Made by a program: the position numbers and the translations under genes
Assembly: GCA_963621245.1 (NCBI GenBank)
Contig: CAVFCW010000010.1
Coordinates: 1 to 64,000, forward strand
Reading direction: 5' to 3'
From: SIG603 sp963621245
GTDB lineage: Bacteria; Bacillota; Clostridia; Oscillospirales; Acutalibacteraceae
DNA: 64,000 bases
Shown here: piece after piece, positions 44,054-53,515 of the stretch
Layout of the letters: the number at the start of each line of letters is the position of its first letter
How positions within the stretch are numbered: the first letter of the stretch is position 1
The notes under the pieces: model-generated
Databases searched by the model: none
Seen by the model: only the letters and a program-made list of their open reading frames with translations
What the model was told of the DNA's origin: nothing

Positions 44054-44554
44054 TTGAAAATACTGGGAATTGACCCCGGATATGCCATAGTCGGCTACGG
44101 AGTCGTGAATTACGAAAAAATGCGATACCGCTCTCTGGAGCACGGTGCGATAATCACTCAGGCGGGTTCCGATTTTAACGAGAGACTCGAGAAGATATAC
44201 AACGCCGTATGTCAGGTTATCGACCGCAATCACCCCGACTGCGTATCCATCGAAAAGCTCTACTTTCAGAACAACCAGAAAACGGCTATCGGTGTTGCCG
44301 AGGCGAGGGGCGTTATACTTCTTGCCTGCAAGCAAGCCAAGCTGGATATTTACGAATACACTCCGCTTCAGGTTAAAAGCTCGATAACCGGCTACGGCAA
44401 GGCGGAAAAATCTCAGGTTATGGAGATGACGAGAAGACTTCTTTGCCTAAAGGAAGTTCCCAAGCCCGACGATACCGCCGACGCGCTCGCTCTTGCGATA
44501 ACTCATGCGCAGAGTGCGGGAAATCTACTCAGGCGTTTTCCCGTCAGATATTAA
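44054..44554 (+). CDS. ruvC: Holliday junction endonuclease RuvC
   Basis: Resolves four-way junctions made during recombination, 166 aa. Catalytic residues are visible: Asp7 in GIDPG, Glu67 in SIEKLYF, and Asp140/Asp143 in DDTADALA. The start codon is TTG; the protein then begins at the conserved KILGIDPG. The ribosome binding site is weak. It is followed by ruvA and ruvB, the full resolvasome set. Confidence 0.95.
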   Translation: MKILGIDPGYAIVGYGVVNYEKMRYRSLEHGAIITQAGSDFNERLEKIYNAVCQVIDRNHPDCVSIEKLYFQNNQKTAIGVAEARGVILLACKQAKLDIYEYTPLQVKSSITGYGKAEKSQVMEMTRRLLCLKEVPKPDDTADALALAITHAQSAGNLLRRFPVRY

Positions 44555-44575
44555 TTGAATTTTTGAGGACAGATT

Positions 44576-45175
44576 ATGTATTACAGCCTACGAGGAAAGC
44601 TCATTCATCAGGAACCGGGACTTGTTGTCGCAGAGTGCGGCGGAGTCGGATATAAGTGCTTTGTTTCGCTTAATACCCAGACTAAATGCCCTGCTGTCGG
44701 CGGCGAGGTCTTTTTATACACCGAGCTTGTTGTGCGTGAGGACGCCATGGAGCTTTACGGATTTATCAGCCGTGAGGAACAGGATTGTTTCAAAATGCTC
44801 ACATCAATAAGCGGCGTCGGCGCAAAAGTCGGTCTTGCGATACTTTCCGTTATGAGTCCCTCCGATGTTGCCATGGCTGTGGCAAGCGGCGACACAAAGG
44901 CGTTCACAAAGGCTCAGAAGGTAGGCCCCAAGCTTGCCTCGAGAATAGTCACGGAGCTTTCCGACAAGGTTAAGGGACTTTTGAGCTCAGGCTCTTCGGA
45001 AAATGCCTCTGCAGTTATAAACAACGCTTCGTCCAATGCGGCTGCGGCAGTTCAGGCACTTGCGGCACTCGGTTACACGGCGAGCGAGGCGGCTTCGGTT
45101 GTGGGACGACTTGATTCGAGCCTTAAAACCGAGGAGCTTATCAGACAGGCACTTATCAAACTTTCTAAGTTTTGA
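44576..45175 (+). CDS. ruvA: Holliday junction branch migration protein RuvA
   Basis: 199 aa. The N-terminal OB fold (MYYSLRGKL) is followed by paired helix-hairpin-helix motifs (SISGVGAKVG and QKVGPKLASRI) that bind junction DNA. Domain III is at the C-terminus (about 150-199), connected by a flexible Ser/Ala-rich linker, and contacts RuvB. GAGGAC precedes the ATG. Confidence 0.96.
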   Translation: MYYSLRGKLIHQEPGLVVAECGGVGYKCFVSLNTQTKCPAVGGEVFLYTELVVREDAMELYGFISREEQDCFKMLTSISGVGAKVGLAILSVMSPSDVAMAVASGDTKAFTKAQKVGPKLASRIVTELSDKVKGLLSSGSSENASAVINNASSNAAAAVQALAALGYTASEAASVVGRLDSSLKTEELIRQALIKLSKF

Positions 45176-45207
45176 TTATGCTTTTTACTATGAATTAGGG
45201 TGATTAT

Positions 45208-46266
45208 ATGGCTTTATATGACGATATGGATTTTGAAAACCGAATGGTAGATCCCGAGTACAACGAGGTTGACGCCGAGGTTGATAATCCCTTAAGACCG
45301 AAAACCTTGGATGACTACATCGGTCAGGAAAAGGTTAAGGAAAATATGGCAATTTATATCGAGGCCGCCAGAAGAAGAAAAGAGCCTCTCGACCACGTGC
45401 TTCTTTATGGCCCTCCGGGTCTCGGGAAAACTACTCTTGCGGGAATTATCGCAAACGAGATGGGTACGAATCTCAGAATTACATCAGGCCCCGCAATCGA
45501 AAAGGCGGGCGATCTTGCGGCACTTCTTGCCTCTATGGGTGAGGGCGACGTTCTTTTTATCGACGAAATTCACAGACTTCCCCGTCAGGTTGAAGAAATT
45601 CTTTACCCCGCCATGGAAGATTTTGCGATAGACATTATGACGGGCAAGGGACAAGGCACAACCTCATACCACTTGCCGCTTCCGCATTTTACTCTTATCG
45701 GCGCAACCACAAGAGCGGGACAGCTTTCTGCTCCGCTTAGAGACCGTTTCGGCGTTGTGGAGAGACTGGAGCTCTATTCCGTTGAGAACCTTGCGAAAAT
45801 CGTCACGAGAAGTGCGGGAATACTCGGCATTGAGATAGACGCCGACGCAGCCCTTGAACTCGCTTCGAGATCAAGAGGAACACCAAGAATCGCAAACCGC
45901 TTTTTGAAGAGAATAAGGGACTTCGCCGAGGTGATAAGCAACGGCGTGGTAACTTACAACACGGCAAAAATCGCACTCGACCGAATGGAGATAGACGAAC
46001 TCGGACTTGATTCCGGCGACAGACGTGTGCTCAAAGCCATAATAGAATTTTACGGTGGCGGCCCTGTCGGCGTGGACACCATCGCATCGGTTGTCGACGA
46101 GGAATCGGTTACGATTGAAGATGTTGTCGAGCCGTATCTTCTGCAGATAGGCTTTATCAAGAAAACTCCGCGCGGAAGATGCGTGACAAAAGCCGCATAT
46201 CTTCATCTGGGAATCACTCCTCCCGCAGAGATGAACTCCGCTCCCGAGCAGACCACACTTGAATAA
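45208..46266 (+). CDS. ruvB: Holliday junction branch migration helicase RuvB
   Basis: 352 aa AAA+ ATPase that pulls DNA through the RuvA-bound junction. Walker A is GPPGLGKTT, Walker B FIDEIHRL, sensor 1 IGATTRAG, and the arginine-finger region is LRDRFG. The winged-helix domain is at the C-terminus (FIKKTPRGR). The usual about 20-residue N-terminal lead is present. Confidence 0.97.
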   Translation: MALYDDMDFENRMVDPEYNEVDAEVDNPLRPKTLDDYIGQEKVKENMAIYIEAARRRKEPLDHVLLYGPPGLGKTTLAGIIANEMGTNLRITSGPAIEKAGDLAALLASMGEGDVLFIDEIHRLPRQVEEILYPAMEDFAIDIMTGKGQGTTSYHLPLPHFTLIGATTRAGQLSAPLRDRFGVVERLELYSVENLAKIVTRSAGILGIEIDADAALELASRSRGTPRIANRFLKRIRDFAEVISNGVVTYNTAKIALDRMEIDELGLDSGDRRVLKAIIEFYGGGPVGVDTIASVVDEESVTIEDVVEPYLLQIGFIKKTPRGRCVTKAAYLHLGITPPAEMNSAPEQTTLE

Positions 46267-46295
46267 AATCAGATTTAGATAAAAAGGAATATATT

Positions 46296-47168
46296 ATGAG
46301 ACAAGCTGAATGGACAGATTACGAGCTTATCGATACAGGCTCGGGCGAAAGACTTGAGAGATGGAAGGACATCATTCTTATAAGACCCGACCCGCAGATT
46401 ATATGGCAGTCGGACAAAAAAGATCCGAGATGGAGAAATGCCGATGCACGCTACAAGCGCTCAAACACGGGCGGCGGTCAGTGGCAGGTTTACAAGAAAA
46501 TTCCGGACGCATGGAAGATAGACTACAAGGGACTTTCTTTCCGTGTTAAAACCATGGGATTTAAGCACACGGGAGTTTTCCCAGAACAGGCTGTCAACTG
46601 GGATTTTGCTGCCGAAAAAATAAGAAAAAGCGGAAGAACGGGAGAGAACCGTCCGAAAATTTTGAATCTTTTCGGTTACACGGGATGCGCAACTCTTGCT
46701 TGCCTTAAGGCGGGTGCTCACGTCACGCATGTTGACGCTTCAAAGGGCATGGTTCAGTGGGGCAAGGAGAACGCCGCCGAATCGGGACTTGCCGACAGAC
46801 CCGTGAGATGGCTTGTTGACGACTGCTCCAAGTTTGTTCTTCGTGAGCAGAGAAGAGGCAACAAGTACGACGGAATAATCATGGATCCGCCGTCCTACGG
46901 CAGAGGCCCGGGCGGCGAGGTCTGGAAGCTTGAGGAACAGCTTTACAATTTGGTTGAGATGTGTCTGCCGATACTCTCGGATGACGCACTGTTCTTTATT
47001 CTCAACTCTTACACGTCGGGACTTTCTCCTGCGGTTATGGAGTACCTTTTGAGCACGCTTATCAAGCCGAAATTCGGCGGAAGAGTTACGGGTGAGGAAA
47101 TAGGTCTTCCCGTGACGAGAACGGGACTTGTGCTGCCGTGCGGAAGTACCGTTATTTGGGAAAAATAA
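46296..47168 (+). CDS. class I SAM-dependent methyltransferase, RlmI/K-like
   Basis: 290 aa. LNLFGYTGCATLA is the SAM-binding motif I, VDASKGMVQWGKEN motif II, and MDPPSYGRGPGG the catalytic PPxY-type motif of the RlmI/RlmK (COG1092) group. The N-terminal PUA domain of true RlmI is missing; a short beta-rich region takes its place. A rRNA target is inferred. AAGGA precedes the ATG. Confidence 0.85.
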   Translation: MRQAEWTDYELIDTGSGERLERWKDIILIRPDPQIIWQSDKKDPRWRNADARYKRSNTGGGQWQVYKKIPDAWKIDYKGLSFRVKTMGFKHTGVFPEQAVNWDFAAEKIRKSGRTGENRPKILNLFGYTGCATLACLKAGAHVTHVDASKGMVQWGKENAAESGLADRPVRWLVDDCSKFVLREQRRGNKYDGIIMDPPSYGRGPGGEVWKLEEQLYNLVEMCLPILSDDALFFILNSYTSGLSPAVMEYLLSTLIKPKFGGRVTGEEIGLPVTRTGLVLPCGSTVIWEK

Positions 47169-47185
47169 GAAGAAAGAAGCAATAC

Positions 47186-48034
47186 ATGAGTTTTATAGAG
47201 GTTAAAGACCTTGTTTTCGTCTATAATCCCGAGGACGAGGACAGAAGAGAGGTTCTTCACGGGATAAATATGAACATAGAGAAGGGCGAGTTTGTCGCAC
47301 TTCTCGGCCACAACGGCTGCGGAAAATCTACTCTTGCAAAGATTTTCAACGGCATGTATGTCCCCTCAAAGGGCAGTGTGACGGTTGACGGAATCAACAC
47401 TCAGAGCGAAGAAAACCAAATTGAAGTGAGAAGAAGAGTGGGTTTGGTTCAGCAGAATCCCGACAACCAGCTTGTTGCCGGCGTTGTTGAGGAGGACGTG
47501 GCTTTCGGCCCCGAAAACCTCGGCGTGCCGCCACTTGAGATAAGAAAAAGAGTTGACGAGGCACTGAAAGCCGTTGGAATGTACGAGTACCGTGAGCACG
47601 CACCGCACAAATTGTCGGGCGGACAAAAGCAGAGAATTGCCATTGCGGGAATTATCGCTATGGCAACCAAGTGCATAGTGCTTGACGAGCCGACCGCAAT
47701 GCTTGACCCGCGCGGCCGTGAGGAGGTTATGAGCACGATTAAGCGCCTTAACCGTGAAAAGGGAATAACGATAATTTTAATCACGCACTACATGGACGAG
47801 GCGGTTCAGGCGGACAGAGTTATAGTCATGGATGACGGAAGAGTTTTAACCGAGGGAAAGCCGAGGGAAGTTTTCTCGAATGTGGAGCTTTTAAAAAAGC
47901 ACAGGCTCGATGTCCCACAGGCTACCGAGCTTGCTTACAGACTGAAAGAAGAAGGAATCGACCTCAAAAGCGTACCCATGAATACGGTTGAATGCATAGA
48001 ATTAATAGCAAAGTTTATAGGAAAAGAAAGTTAA
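47186..48034 (+). CDS. ecfA1: ECF transporter ATPase EcfA1
   Basis: 282 aa. Walker A is GHNGCGKST, the Q-loop QNPDNQ, signature LSGGQKQRIAIAG, and Walker B IVLDEPTAMLD. The QNPDNQ motif is typical of EcfA. It energises vitamin and metal uptake by many S-subunits. The ATG at 47186 is preferred over the earlier in-frame start at 47138, which overlaps the methyltransferase gene. EcfA1-EcfA2-EcfT-truA is a classic Firmicutes order, but the ribosomal genes that often flank it are not here. Confidence 0.94.
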   Translation: MSFIEVKDLVFVYNPEDEDRREVLHGINMNIEKGEFVALLGHNGCGKSTLAKIFNGMYVPSKGSVTVDGINTQSEENQIEVRRRVGLVQQNPDNQLVAGVVEEDVAFGPENLGVPPLEIRKRVDEALKAVGMYEYREHAPHKLSGGQKQRIAIAGIIAMATKCIVLDEPTAMLDPRGREEVMSTIKRLNREKGITIILITHYMDEAVQADRVIVMDDGRVLTEGKPREVFSNVELLKKHRLDVPQATELAYRLKEEGIDLKSVPMNTVECIELIAKFIGKES

Positions 48035-48051
48035 GAAGGATATACGTTTAA

Positions 48052-48927
48052 ATGTCAATATTAGAAACAAAAAATCTTACCTATACCTACGGAATAGGCA
48101 CTCCGTTTGAGAAAACCGCCGTAGATAATGTTTCGATAAAGATAGAGGACGGTGAGTTCCTCGGAATAATCGGCCATACGGGAAGCGGAAAATCGACGCT
48201 CATTCAGATGTTCAACGGACTTATCAAGCCGACAAGCGGTCAGGTTTTGCTCGGCGGCGAGGACATTTGGGCAAAGCCGAAGGAGATAAGAAAGGTTCGT
48301 TTCCGTGTGGGAATGGTTTTTCAGTACCCCGAATATCAGCTTTTCGAGGAGACTGTCCTCAAAGATGTTTGCTTCGGCCCCAAGAATATGGGACTTAACG
48401 AGGCGGACGCCTTGAAAAGGGCAAAGGAGGCGCTTGAGTTTACGGGACTTCCCGAGAGACTCTGGGAGAAATCTCCGTTTGAACTCTCCGGCGGCGAAAA
48501 GAGAAGAGCCGCCATTGCCGGCGTTGTTGCCATGGACCCTGAGGTTCTCATCCTTGACGAGCTTGCGGCAGGACTTGACCCGATGGGCAGAGACGATCTT
48601 CTCGACCAGCTTTTGAAGTACCATGCGATAAGAAAAAACACGATTTTGCTTGTTTCTCACAGCATGGAGGATATAGGAAAAGTAGCCGACAGGGTTCTTG
48701 TTATGAACGGCGGCGACGCAGTTTACCTCGAGCCGACAAGAGAGGTGTTCTCAAAGGGCAAGGAATTAAGAGAAATGGGACTTAAGATTCCTCAGATTAC
48801 CCATATCATGCAGAAATTGAAAGCCATGGGGCTCGATGTGGACGAGGGCACGCTTAAAGTGGACGACGCATTAAATCAGCTTGTTCCCATACTCAAACAA
48901 TATATCGGCAAGGGAGGTAAAAACTGA
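48052..48927 (+). CDS. ecfA2: ECF transporter ATPase EcfA2
   Basis: 291 aa. Walker A is GHTGSGKST, the Q-loop FQYPEYQLF, signature LSGGEKRRAAIAG, and Walker B LILDELAAGLD. The ATP-binding fold is complete, and the C-terminal tail (LKAMGLDVDEGTLKVDD) resembles other EcfA2. Overlaps ecfT by one base (TGATG). Confidence 0.94.
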   Translation: MSILETKNLTYTYGIGTPFEKTAVDNVSIKIEDGEFLGIIGHTGSGKSTLIQMFNGLIKPTSGQVLLGGEDIWAKPKEIRKVRFRVGMVFQYPEYQLFEETVLKDVCFGPKNMGLNEADALKRAKEALEFTGLPERLWEKSPFELSGGEKRRAAIAGVVAMDPEVLILDELAAGLDPMGRDDLLDQLLKYHAIRKNTILLVSHSMEDIGKVADRVLVMNGGDAVYLEPTREVFSKGKELREMGLKIPQITHIMQKLKAMGLDVDEGTLKVDDALNQLVPILKQYIGKGGKN

Positions 48928-49742
48928 TGCTTCAGGACATAACCTTTGGTCAGTATTTCCCGGCGAAATCCTTTATTCACAGGATGGATCCGAGACTTAA
49001 AATAGTTCTCACGATATATTTTATCGTGCTCACCTTTTGCAGTAAAAACTTTGCGTGCATTGCGCTTGTTTATGCGGCAGTTATCGGCTCTATGGCGGCT
49101 TCAAAAGTTCCGGCTAAAACATATATCCGCTCGCTCAAACCGATACTTTTCATAGTTGCATTCACGGTTATCATCAATCTTTTTTACGGCACGGGCGAAC
49201 CGCTCGTCCAGATTTGGAGACTAAAAATCACCATGAACGGAATTATGAATTCCGTTCTCATTGCCGTGAGAATTATCGCACTCATTTTTGTTTCGTCGGT
49301 GCTCACGTTCACAACGTCCCCAACTCAGCTCACGGACGCCATCGAGAGACTTTTGAAACCGCTCTCGAAAATTAAAGTGCCCGTTCACGAGTTCGCAATG
49401 ATGATGACCATAGCTTTGAGATTTGTCCCCACACTTTTGGAGGAGACCGATAAAATTATGTCGGCACAAAAGGCGAGGGGCGCAGACATGGAGAGCGGCG
49501 GCGTCATGCAGAGAATTAAAGCTCTTATCCCCGTTCTCATTCCGCTGTTTGTTTCGGCATTCAGAAGAGCGTTTGACCTTGCCACAGCGATGGAATCGCG
49601 TTGCTACACGGGCGGCGAGGGCAGAACAAAGATGAAGATACTCAAAATTTCGAGAGAGGATATTTTCACCATAATCGGCTGTGTGGTTTTCCTTGCGGCT
49701 TTCGTAGTGCTTAATATCAGTCTTCCGAATATAGTAAGATAA
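48927..49742 (+). CDS. ecfT: ECF transporter transmembrane subunit EcfT
   Basis: 271 aa with five membrane helices. HRMDPRLK near the N-terminus is the conserved EcfT start. The coupling-helix motifs AQKARGADME and MESRCYTGGEGRT contain the Arg residues that dock on the two ATPases. GGGAGGTAA precedes the ATG. Together with EcfA1/A2 it is an energising module; no substrate-binding S-subunit lies next to it, as is usual for group II ECF transporters. Confidence 0.94.
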   Translation: MLQDITFGQYFPAKSFIHRMDPRLKIVLTIYFIVLTFCSKNFACIALVYAAVIGSMAASKVPAKTYIRSLKPILFIVAFTVIINLFYGTGEPLVQIWRLKITMNGIMNSVLIAVRIIALIFVSSVLTFTTSPTQLTDAIERLLKPLSKIKVPVHEFAMMMTIALRFVPTLLEETDKIMSAQKARGADMESGGVMQRIKALIPVLIPLFVSAFRRAFDLATAMESRCYTGGEGRTKMKILKISREDIFTIIGCVVFLAAFVVLNISLPNIVR

Positions 49743-50515
49743 TGGAAAGAAACGTACTGATAAAAATATCATATGACGGCTCTAAATTTCACGGCTGGCA
49801 AATTCAGGAAAACGCCCTTACGGTTCAGCAGTGCTTTCAGGAGTCCGTGGCGAAAATTCTCGGCGCATGCCCCGATATAAAGGCTTGTTCGAGGACGGAC
49901 TCGGGCGTTCACGCAAGGGTTTTCTGCATAAGCATGCACGTTGACACCCCCGTGACGAACGAAAGACTGAAAAGTGCGCTCAATCACTTTTTTCCAAGTT
50001 TTATGGCGTGCCTTTCGGTAGAGACGGTTGCCGACGATTTCCATGCGAGGTATTCTTGTCTCGGCAAGGAATATGAGTATATCATTTGGAACAGCGACGT
50101 GAGAAACCCGTTTCTTGACGGCAGAGCACTCCACTACTGGTATCCGATTGACGAAAGCCTCATGAACGAGGCGGCAAAATATTATATAGGTGAGCACGAT
50201 TTCACATCGTTTTGCACGCTTGACGCAAGAAAACTCGGAGACATGACCCGCACGGTATATAACGCCGCCGTGAGGCGTGAGGGCAACGCCGTGATTTTCA
50301 CCGTGTCGGCAAACGGTTTTCTTTACAACATGGTGAGAATAATGCTCGGAACATTATTGAGAGTTCAGCAAAAAAAGTTTGTACCCGAGGATATTCCGCG
50401 AATACTCGAAAAAAAGGACAGAAAAGCGGCGGGCCCGACAGCCGAGCCGTGCGGACTTTATTTGAACCGTGTTTTTTACGACAAAAAGGAGATAGAAAGA
50501 ATTTCTATCGTTTGA
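49742..50515 (+). CDS. truA: tRNA pseudouridine(38-40) synthase
   Basis: 257 aa. Catalytic Asp53 is in ACSRTDSGVHA. Other TruA blocks are YDGSKFHGWQ, DFHARYSCLGKEYEY and FLYNMVRIMLGTL. It converts uridines 38-40 of many tRNA anticodon stems. The ATG overlaps the ecfT stop by one base. Confidence 0.97.
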   Translation: MERNVLIKISYDGSKFHGWQIQENALTVQQCFQESVAKILGACPDIKACSRTDSGVHARVFCISMHVDTPVTNERLKSALNHFFPSFMACLSVETVADDFHARYSCLGKEYEYIIWNSDVRNPFLDGRALHYWYPIDESLMNEAAKYYIGEHDFTSFCTLDARKLGDMTRTVYNAAVRREGNAVIFTVSANGFLYNMVRIMLGTLLRVQQKKFVPEDIPRILEKKDRKAAGPTAEPCGLYLNRVFYDKKEIERISIV

Positions 50516-50531
50516 AACAAAGAAGGATAAA

Positions 50532-52016
50532 ATGGCAAGAGGCAAACATTTAAAACACGAAAAAAAGCTTGAAGAGGTAATAATCCGAGAGAAAAGCGGC
50601 TCGGGCTATTACGATATTGACGACGATATTTTGGACGAGGACAACGAAGAGGACAGTTCCCCTGAAATAATCGAGGTCTACAAAAAGAATAAAAAAAGAG
50701 GAAAAAAGCAAATTCTCCTTATTGTCGTGTTTGTTTTGGCACTTTTTATCGGATTATTTGTGTTTATGATGAGAACTACAGGAATGAGTGCCGGCGACGT
50801 CATTAAGAGAATTAAAATTTCCTTTATGGGCTCGGGTACCGGTGACGGCTATCCCGTGAGCCTTACGGGCAGTGATATAGGCTCGTCGGACTTCTTCTCG
50901 ATGGACGGAAATATCGTCACATTAAGCAATACGGCGCTTACCAAAGTCGATTCAACGGGCAAGGAAAAGTTTTCCGTGCCGCACTCATACAATGCCCCCG
51001 CAGTGAGAAATAACGGTTCAAGCTATGTTTTGTACGACTGCGGCGGAACTTCTTACAGCGTGGTAAGCTCATCGGGAAAGAAAACGGAGTACAAGAGCGA
51101 GAATAAAATCATCGCCGCCGATATTTCTTCATCGGGAAAAGTGGCGCTTGCTTCATTCCCAACCGACTATTCCTCACAGGTTCAGATTTACAGCGAAAAG
51201 GGAACTTTGCAGTACACTTACAAGTTCTCGACAGACTACGCTTCAGCCGTGAGCTTCAATGACGGAGGCGATATGTGCGCCGTAGCTTGCGTTTATACAA
51301 GTCTTGGCGAGGCGTACACGAGAATTGTTGTGCTTCGCTTTGACAGCGAACAGCCTGTTTCCGAGTATGTCTTCTCCGGTAATTTCGTAACATCGCTTTA
51401 CTGGAGCGGCAAAACGATTTACGCCATAGGCGATGAGGGCATAGCTTGCGGAACAAGCGACGGCAACTTCACGGAATACAGCTTTGACGGAAAATCTCTC
51501 ACTGCGCTTGAGTTTGCCGATTCGAGAGCATATCTTTCTCTTTCGGGCTACGCTCATTCGGGCGCTTCCACGCTCTATATTTACTCGGGAACGGGAGAGC
51601 CGCAAACCCTCGATTTAAGCTCGAGAATTGTTTCGATTTCAGCGGTGGGCGGTCAGGTTGCCGTTCTTGCGGGAAATACCGTTTATGAATACAGCAGAAA
51701 CAATCTTGAATTAACGGGTAAGATAGATGCCGGCGGTGACGCCAAGGCGTGTGCAATTCAGTATTCGGGCAATGTTTATGTTCTCGGCGGAAGAGAAATC
51801 AGACTTACGGTTCTCGATGACACCAATGAATCGAGTGCGACACAGGAGCCGAGTGAAACCGAAGCGCCCGCAGTAACAGAGGTGCCGAGTGCGGAAAGCA
51901 GTCAGTTCGATGAGGCATCGGTAAGCGAAGAATCCGAAGAGACTGAAAGTTCTCAGGATGAATCATCGGTTTCCGAAGAAGAGAGTTCATCTGAGGAATC
52001 AGATTTAAATCAGTAA
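50532..52016 (+). CDS. DUF5711 family membrane-anchored beta-propeller-like protein
   Basis: 494 aa. Residues 1-60 are charged and cytosolic, residues 61-80 are a membrane helix, and residues about 110-425 are built of repeated short strands (Ser/Gly/Tyr-rich) that look like a beta-propeller outside the cell. The last about 65 residues are a Ser/Glu/Thr low-complexity tail. This layout is that of DUF5711, which is commonly next to CvpA-like genes in Clostridia. Function unknown; a cell-envelope sensor or scaffold is a guess. Confidence 0.85.
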   Translation: MARGKHLKHEKKLEEVIIREKSGSGYYDIDDDILDEDNEEDSSPEIIEVYKKNKKRGKKQILLIVVFVLALFIGLFVFMMRTTGMSAGDVIKRIKISFMGSGTGDGYPVSLTGSDIGSSDFFSMDGNIVTLSNTALTKVDSTGKEKFSVPHSYNAPAVRNNGSSYVLYDCGGTSYSVVSSSGKKTEYKSENKIIAADISSSGKVALASFPTDYSSQVQIYSEKGTLQYTYKFSTDYASAVSFNDGGDMCAVACVYTSLGEAYTRIVVLRFDSEQPVSEYVFSGNFVTSLYWSGKTIYAIGDEGIACGTSDGNFTEYSFDGKSLTALEFADSRAYLSLSGYAHSGASTLYIYSGTGEPQTLDLSSRIVSISAVGGQVAVLAGNTVYEYSRNNLELTGKIDAGGDAKACAIQYSGNVYVLGGREIRLTVLDDTNESSATQEPSETEAPAVTEVPSAESSQFDEASVSEESEETESSQDESSVSEEESSSEESDLNQ

Positions 52017-52045
52017 ACCGACAGAAAGGAAAAGGGGATTATCTG

Positions 52046-52729
52046 ATGAATTATATACTTGATATAATTATTGTTGTTGTAATCGCACTTTTTGTGATAT
52101 TCGGTGCGAAAAACGGAATTATCCGCTCCCTTGGGGAGTTTGTGGGAAGTATCGTGGCGGCGTTTGCGTCGGCGGCTCTCGGCGAGAGATTTGCAGCGGT
52201 CGTTTATAACGGATTTTTCCGCCAGAGCGTGATAACGAAGATAAATGCGGCAATGGCTGTAAATTCGGGTGACGCGACATCTTATTTTTCATCGCTTCCC
52301 GCCTTTGTTATCAGATGGCTTTCCGAGAATGGCATAACGGAGCAAACCGTGAGCGACGCCGTGCAGAGTGGCTCGAAAAATGCGGCTGCGGCAGTTGAGT
52401 CGGCTATAAGCCCGTTTTTAATCGGTATAATCAAAGTTTTCTGCATAATCGTGATATTTATGCTGCTTATGATAATAATCAAGGTGCTTGTAAAGCTTCT
52501 TTCGGGACTTTTCGAGCTTCCAGTTTTAAAGCAGATTAACGGCCTTTTCGGAGCTGTTTTCGGATTTTTGGCAGGCGCGGTTGTGCTCTGGATTGTGCTT
52601 GGCGCAGTGCAGTTTTTCCGACCGATGATGTCGCAGAACATGCAGGACAAGGTAAATACGGCGGTGGATAACTCGATTATCTACGAGGCTGTTTCCGATG
52701 CAAATCCTTTTGAATGGATTTTTGATTGA
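52046..52729 (+). CDS. CvpA family membrane protein
   Basis: 227 aa with about four hydrophobic segments: about 4-22, about 30-48, 130-153 and 170-195. DIIIVVVIALFVIFGAKNGIIRSLGEF is the N-terminal CvpA pattern. CvpA was first found with colicin V production; its general role is not settled. AAAGGAAAAGGGG precedes the ATG. It lies 29 nt after the DUF5711 gene. Confidence 0.85.
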   Translation: MNYILDIIIVVVIALFVIFGAKNGIIRSLGEFVGSIVAAFASAALGERFAAVVYNGFFRQSVITKINAAMAVNSGDATSYFSSLPAFVIRWLSENGITEQTVSDAVQSGSKNAAAAVESAISPFLIGIIKVFCIIVIFMLLMIIIKVLVKLLSGLFELPVLKQINGLFGAVFGFLAGAVVLWIVLGAVQFFRPMMSQNMQDKVNTAVDNSIIYEAVSDANPFEWIFD

Positions 52730-52743
52730 ATTTGAGGTGAATA

Positions 52744-53397
52744 ATGTCAGTAAATAAAGCAATAAACAAAAATTTGACAGTTCCCAATTTGTTGTCTGTG
52801 ATAAGAATAGTTATTGTGCCGTTCTTTGCGTACTTTTTCATAAAGGGAAAGTCCTATGAGGCGATTGCGCTTCTTGTCCTTTCGGGAATTTCGGACTGTC
52901 TTGACGGCTTTATTGCCAGAAAGTTTAACCAAATAACCGAGATAGGAAAAATTCTCGATCCTTTTGCGGACAAGATAACTCAGGTTACCGTTGCGCTTTG
53001 CCTTGCGATAAGGTTTCCCGCAATTTGCCCGTTCTTGATACTTTTCCTCGTTAAGGAGCTCGCCATGCTCGTTTGCGGAATTTATCTCATCGGACACAAA
53101 AAGAGAAAGCCCGGCGCTTCGCTCTGGTTCGGAAAGGTAGCAACGGTTATGTTCTATATTTCTGCGGGAGTTATCTTCCTTATGGAGATACTCAAGGTTG
53201 CGGAGCACACCTTTAATCTTGTCTCGAATTGCCTTTTGTTCTTAACGGCTGTTATGATGGTATATTCTGCAATAGGTTACCTCAAGGTGTATCTCTCAAA
53301 GCTTGACAGTAACGACGAGGCGGACGCCATCAACCTAAAGGAAGAGATGAAGGCAAAAAAAGAGGTAAGCAAACGCGGAACTTCGGCAAACAATTAA
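52744..53397 (+). CDS. pgsA: CDP-alcohol phosphatidyltransferase (PgsA-like)
   Basis: 217 aa with five to six membrane helices. The catalytic CDP-OH-P motif DCLDGFIARK...GKILDPFADK (about 59-85) is complete with its metal-binding aspartates. PgsA joins CDP-diacylglycerol and glycerol-3-phosphate to phosphatidylglycerol phosphate; the charged C-terminal tail (about 190-217) is unusual but harmless. GAGGTG precedes the ATG. Close to the CvpA-like gene. Confidence 0.9.
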   Translation: MSVNKAINKNLTVPNLLSVIRIVIVPFFAYFFIKGKSYEAIALLVLSGISDCLDGFIARKFNQITEIGKILDPFADKITQVTVALCLAIRFPAICPFLILFLVKELAMLVCGIYLIGHKKRKPGASLWFGKVATVMFYISAGVIFLMEILKVAEHTFNLVSNCLLFLTAVMMVYSAIGYLKVYLSKLDSNDEADAINLKEEMKAKKEVSKRGTSANN

Positions 53398-53515
53398 ATT
53401 TCACATTTGTTCACAATTAAAATAAAAAATAATGATATTATACTTTTACAGTATAAATTTGATCAAAACTTCTTAATCTAATATATTCAAATCAAGGAAA
53501 GGAAAGAGAAGAGTT

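Noticed and set aside
53398..53515. CtsR-type operator upstream of the ClpE-like gene
   Set aside because: No tandem GGTCAAA-type heptads were found; TTTGATCAAA alone is not enough.
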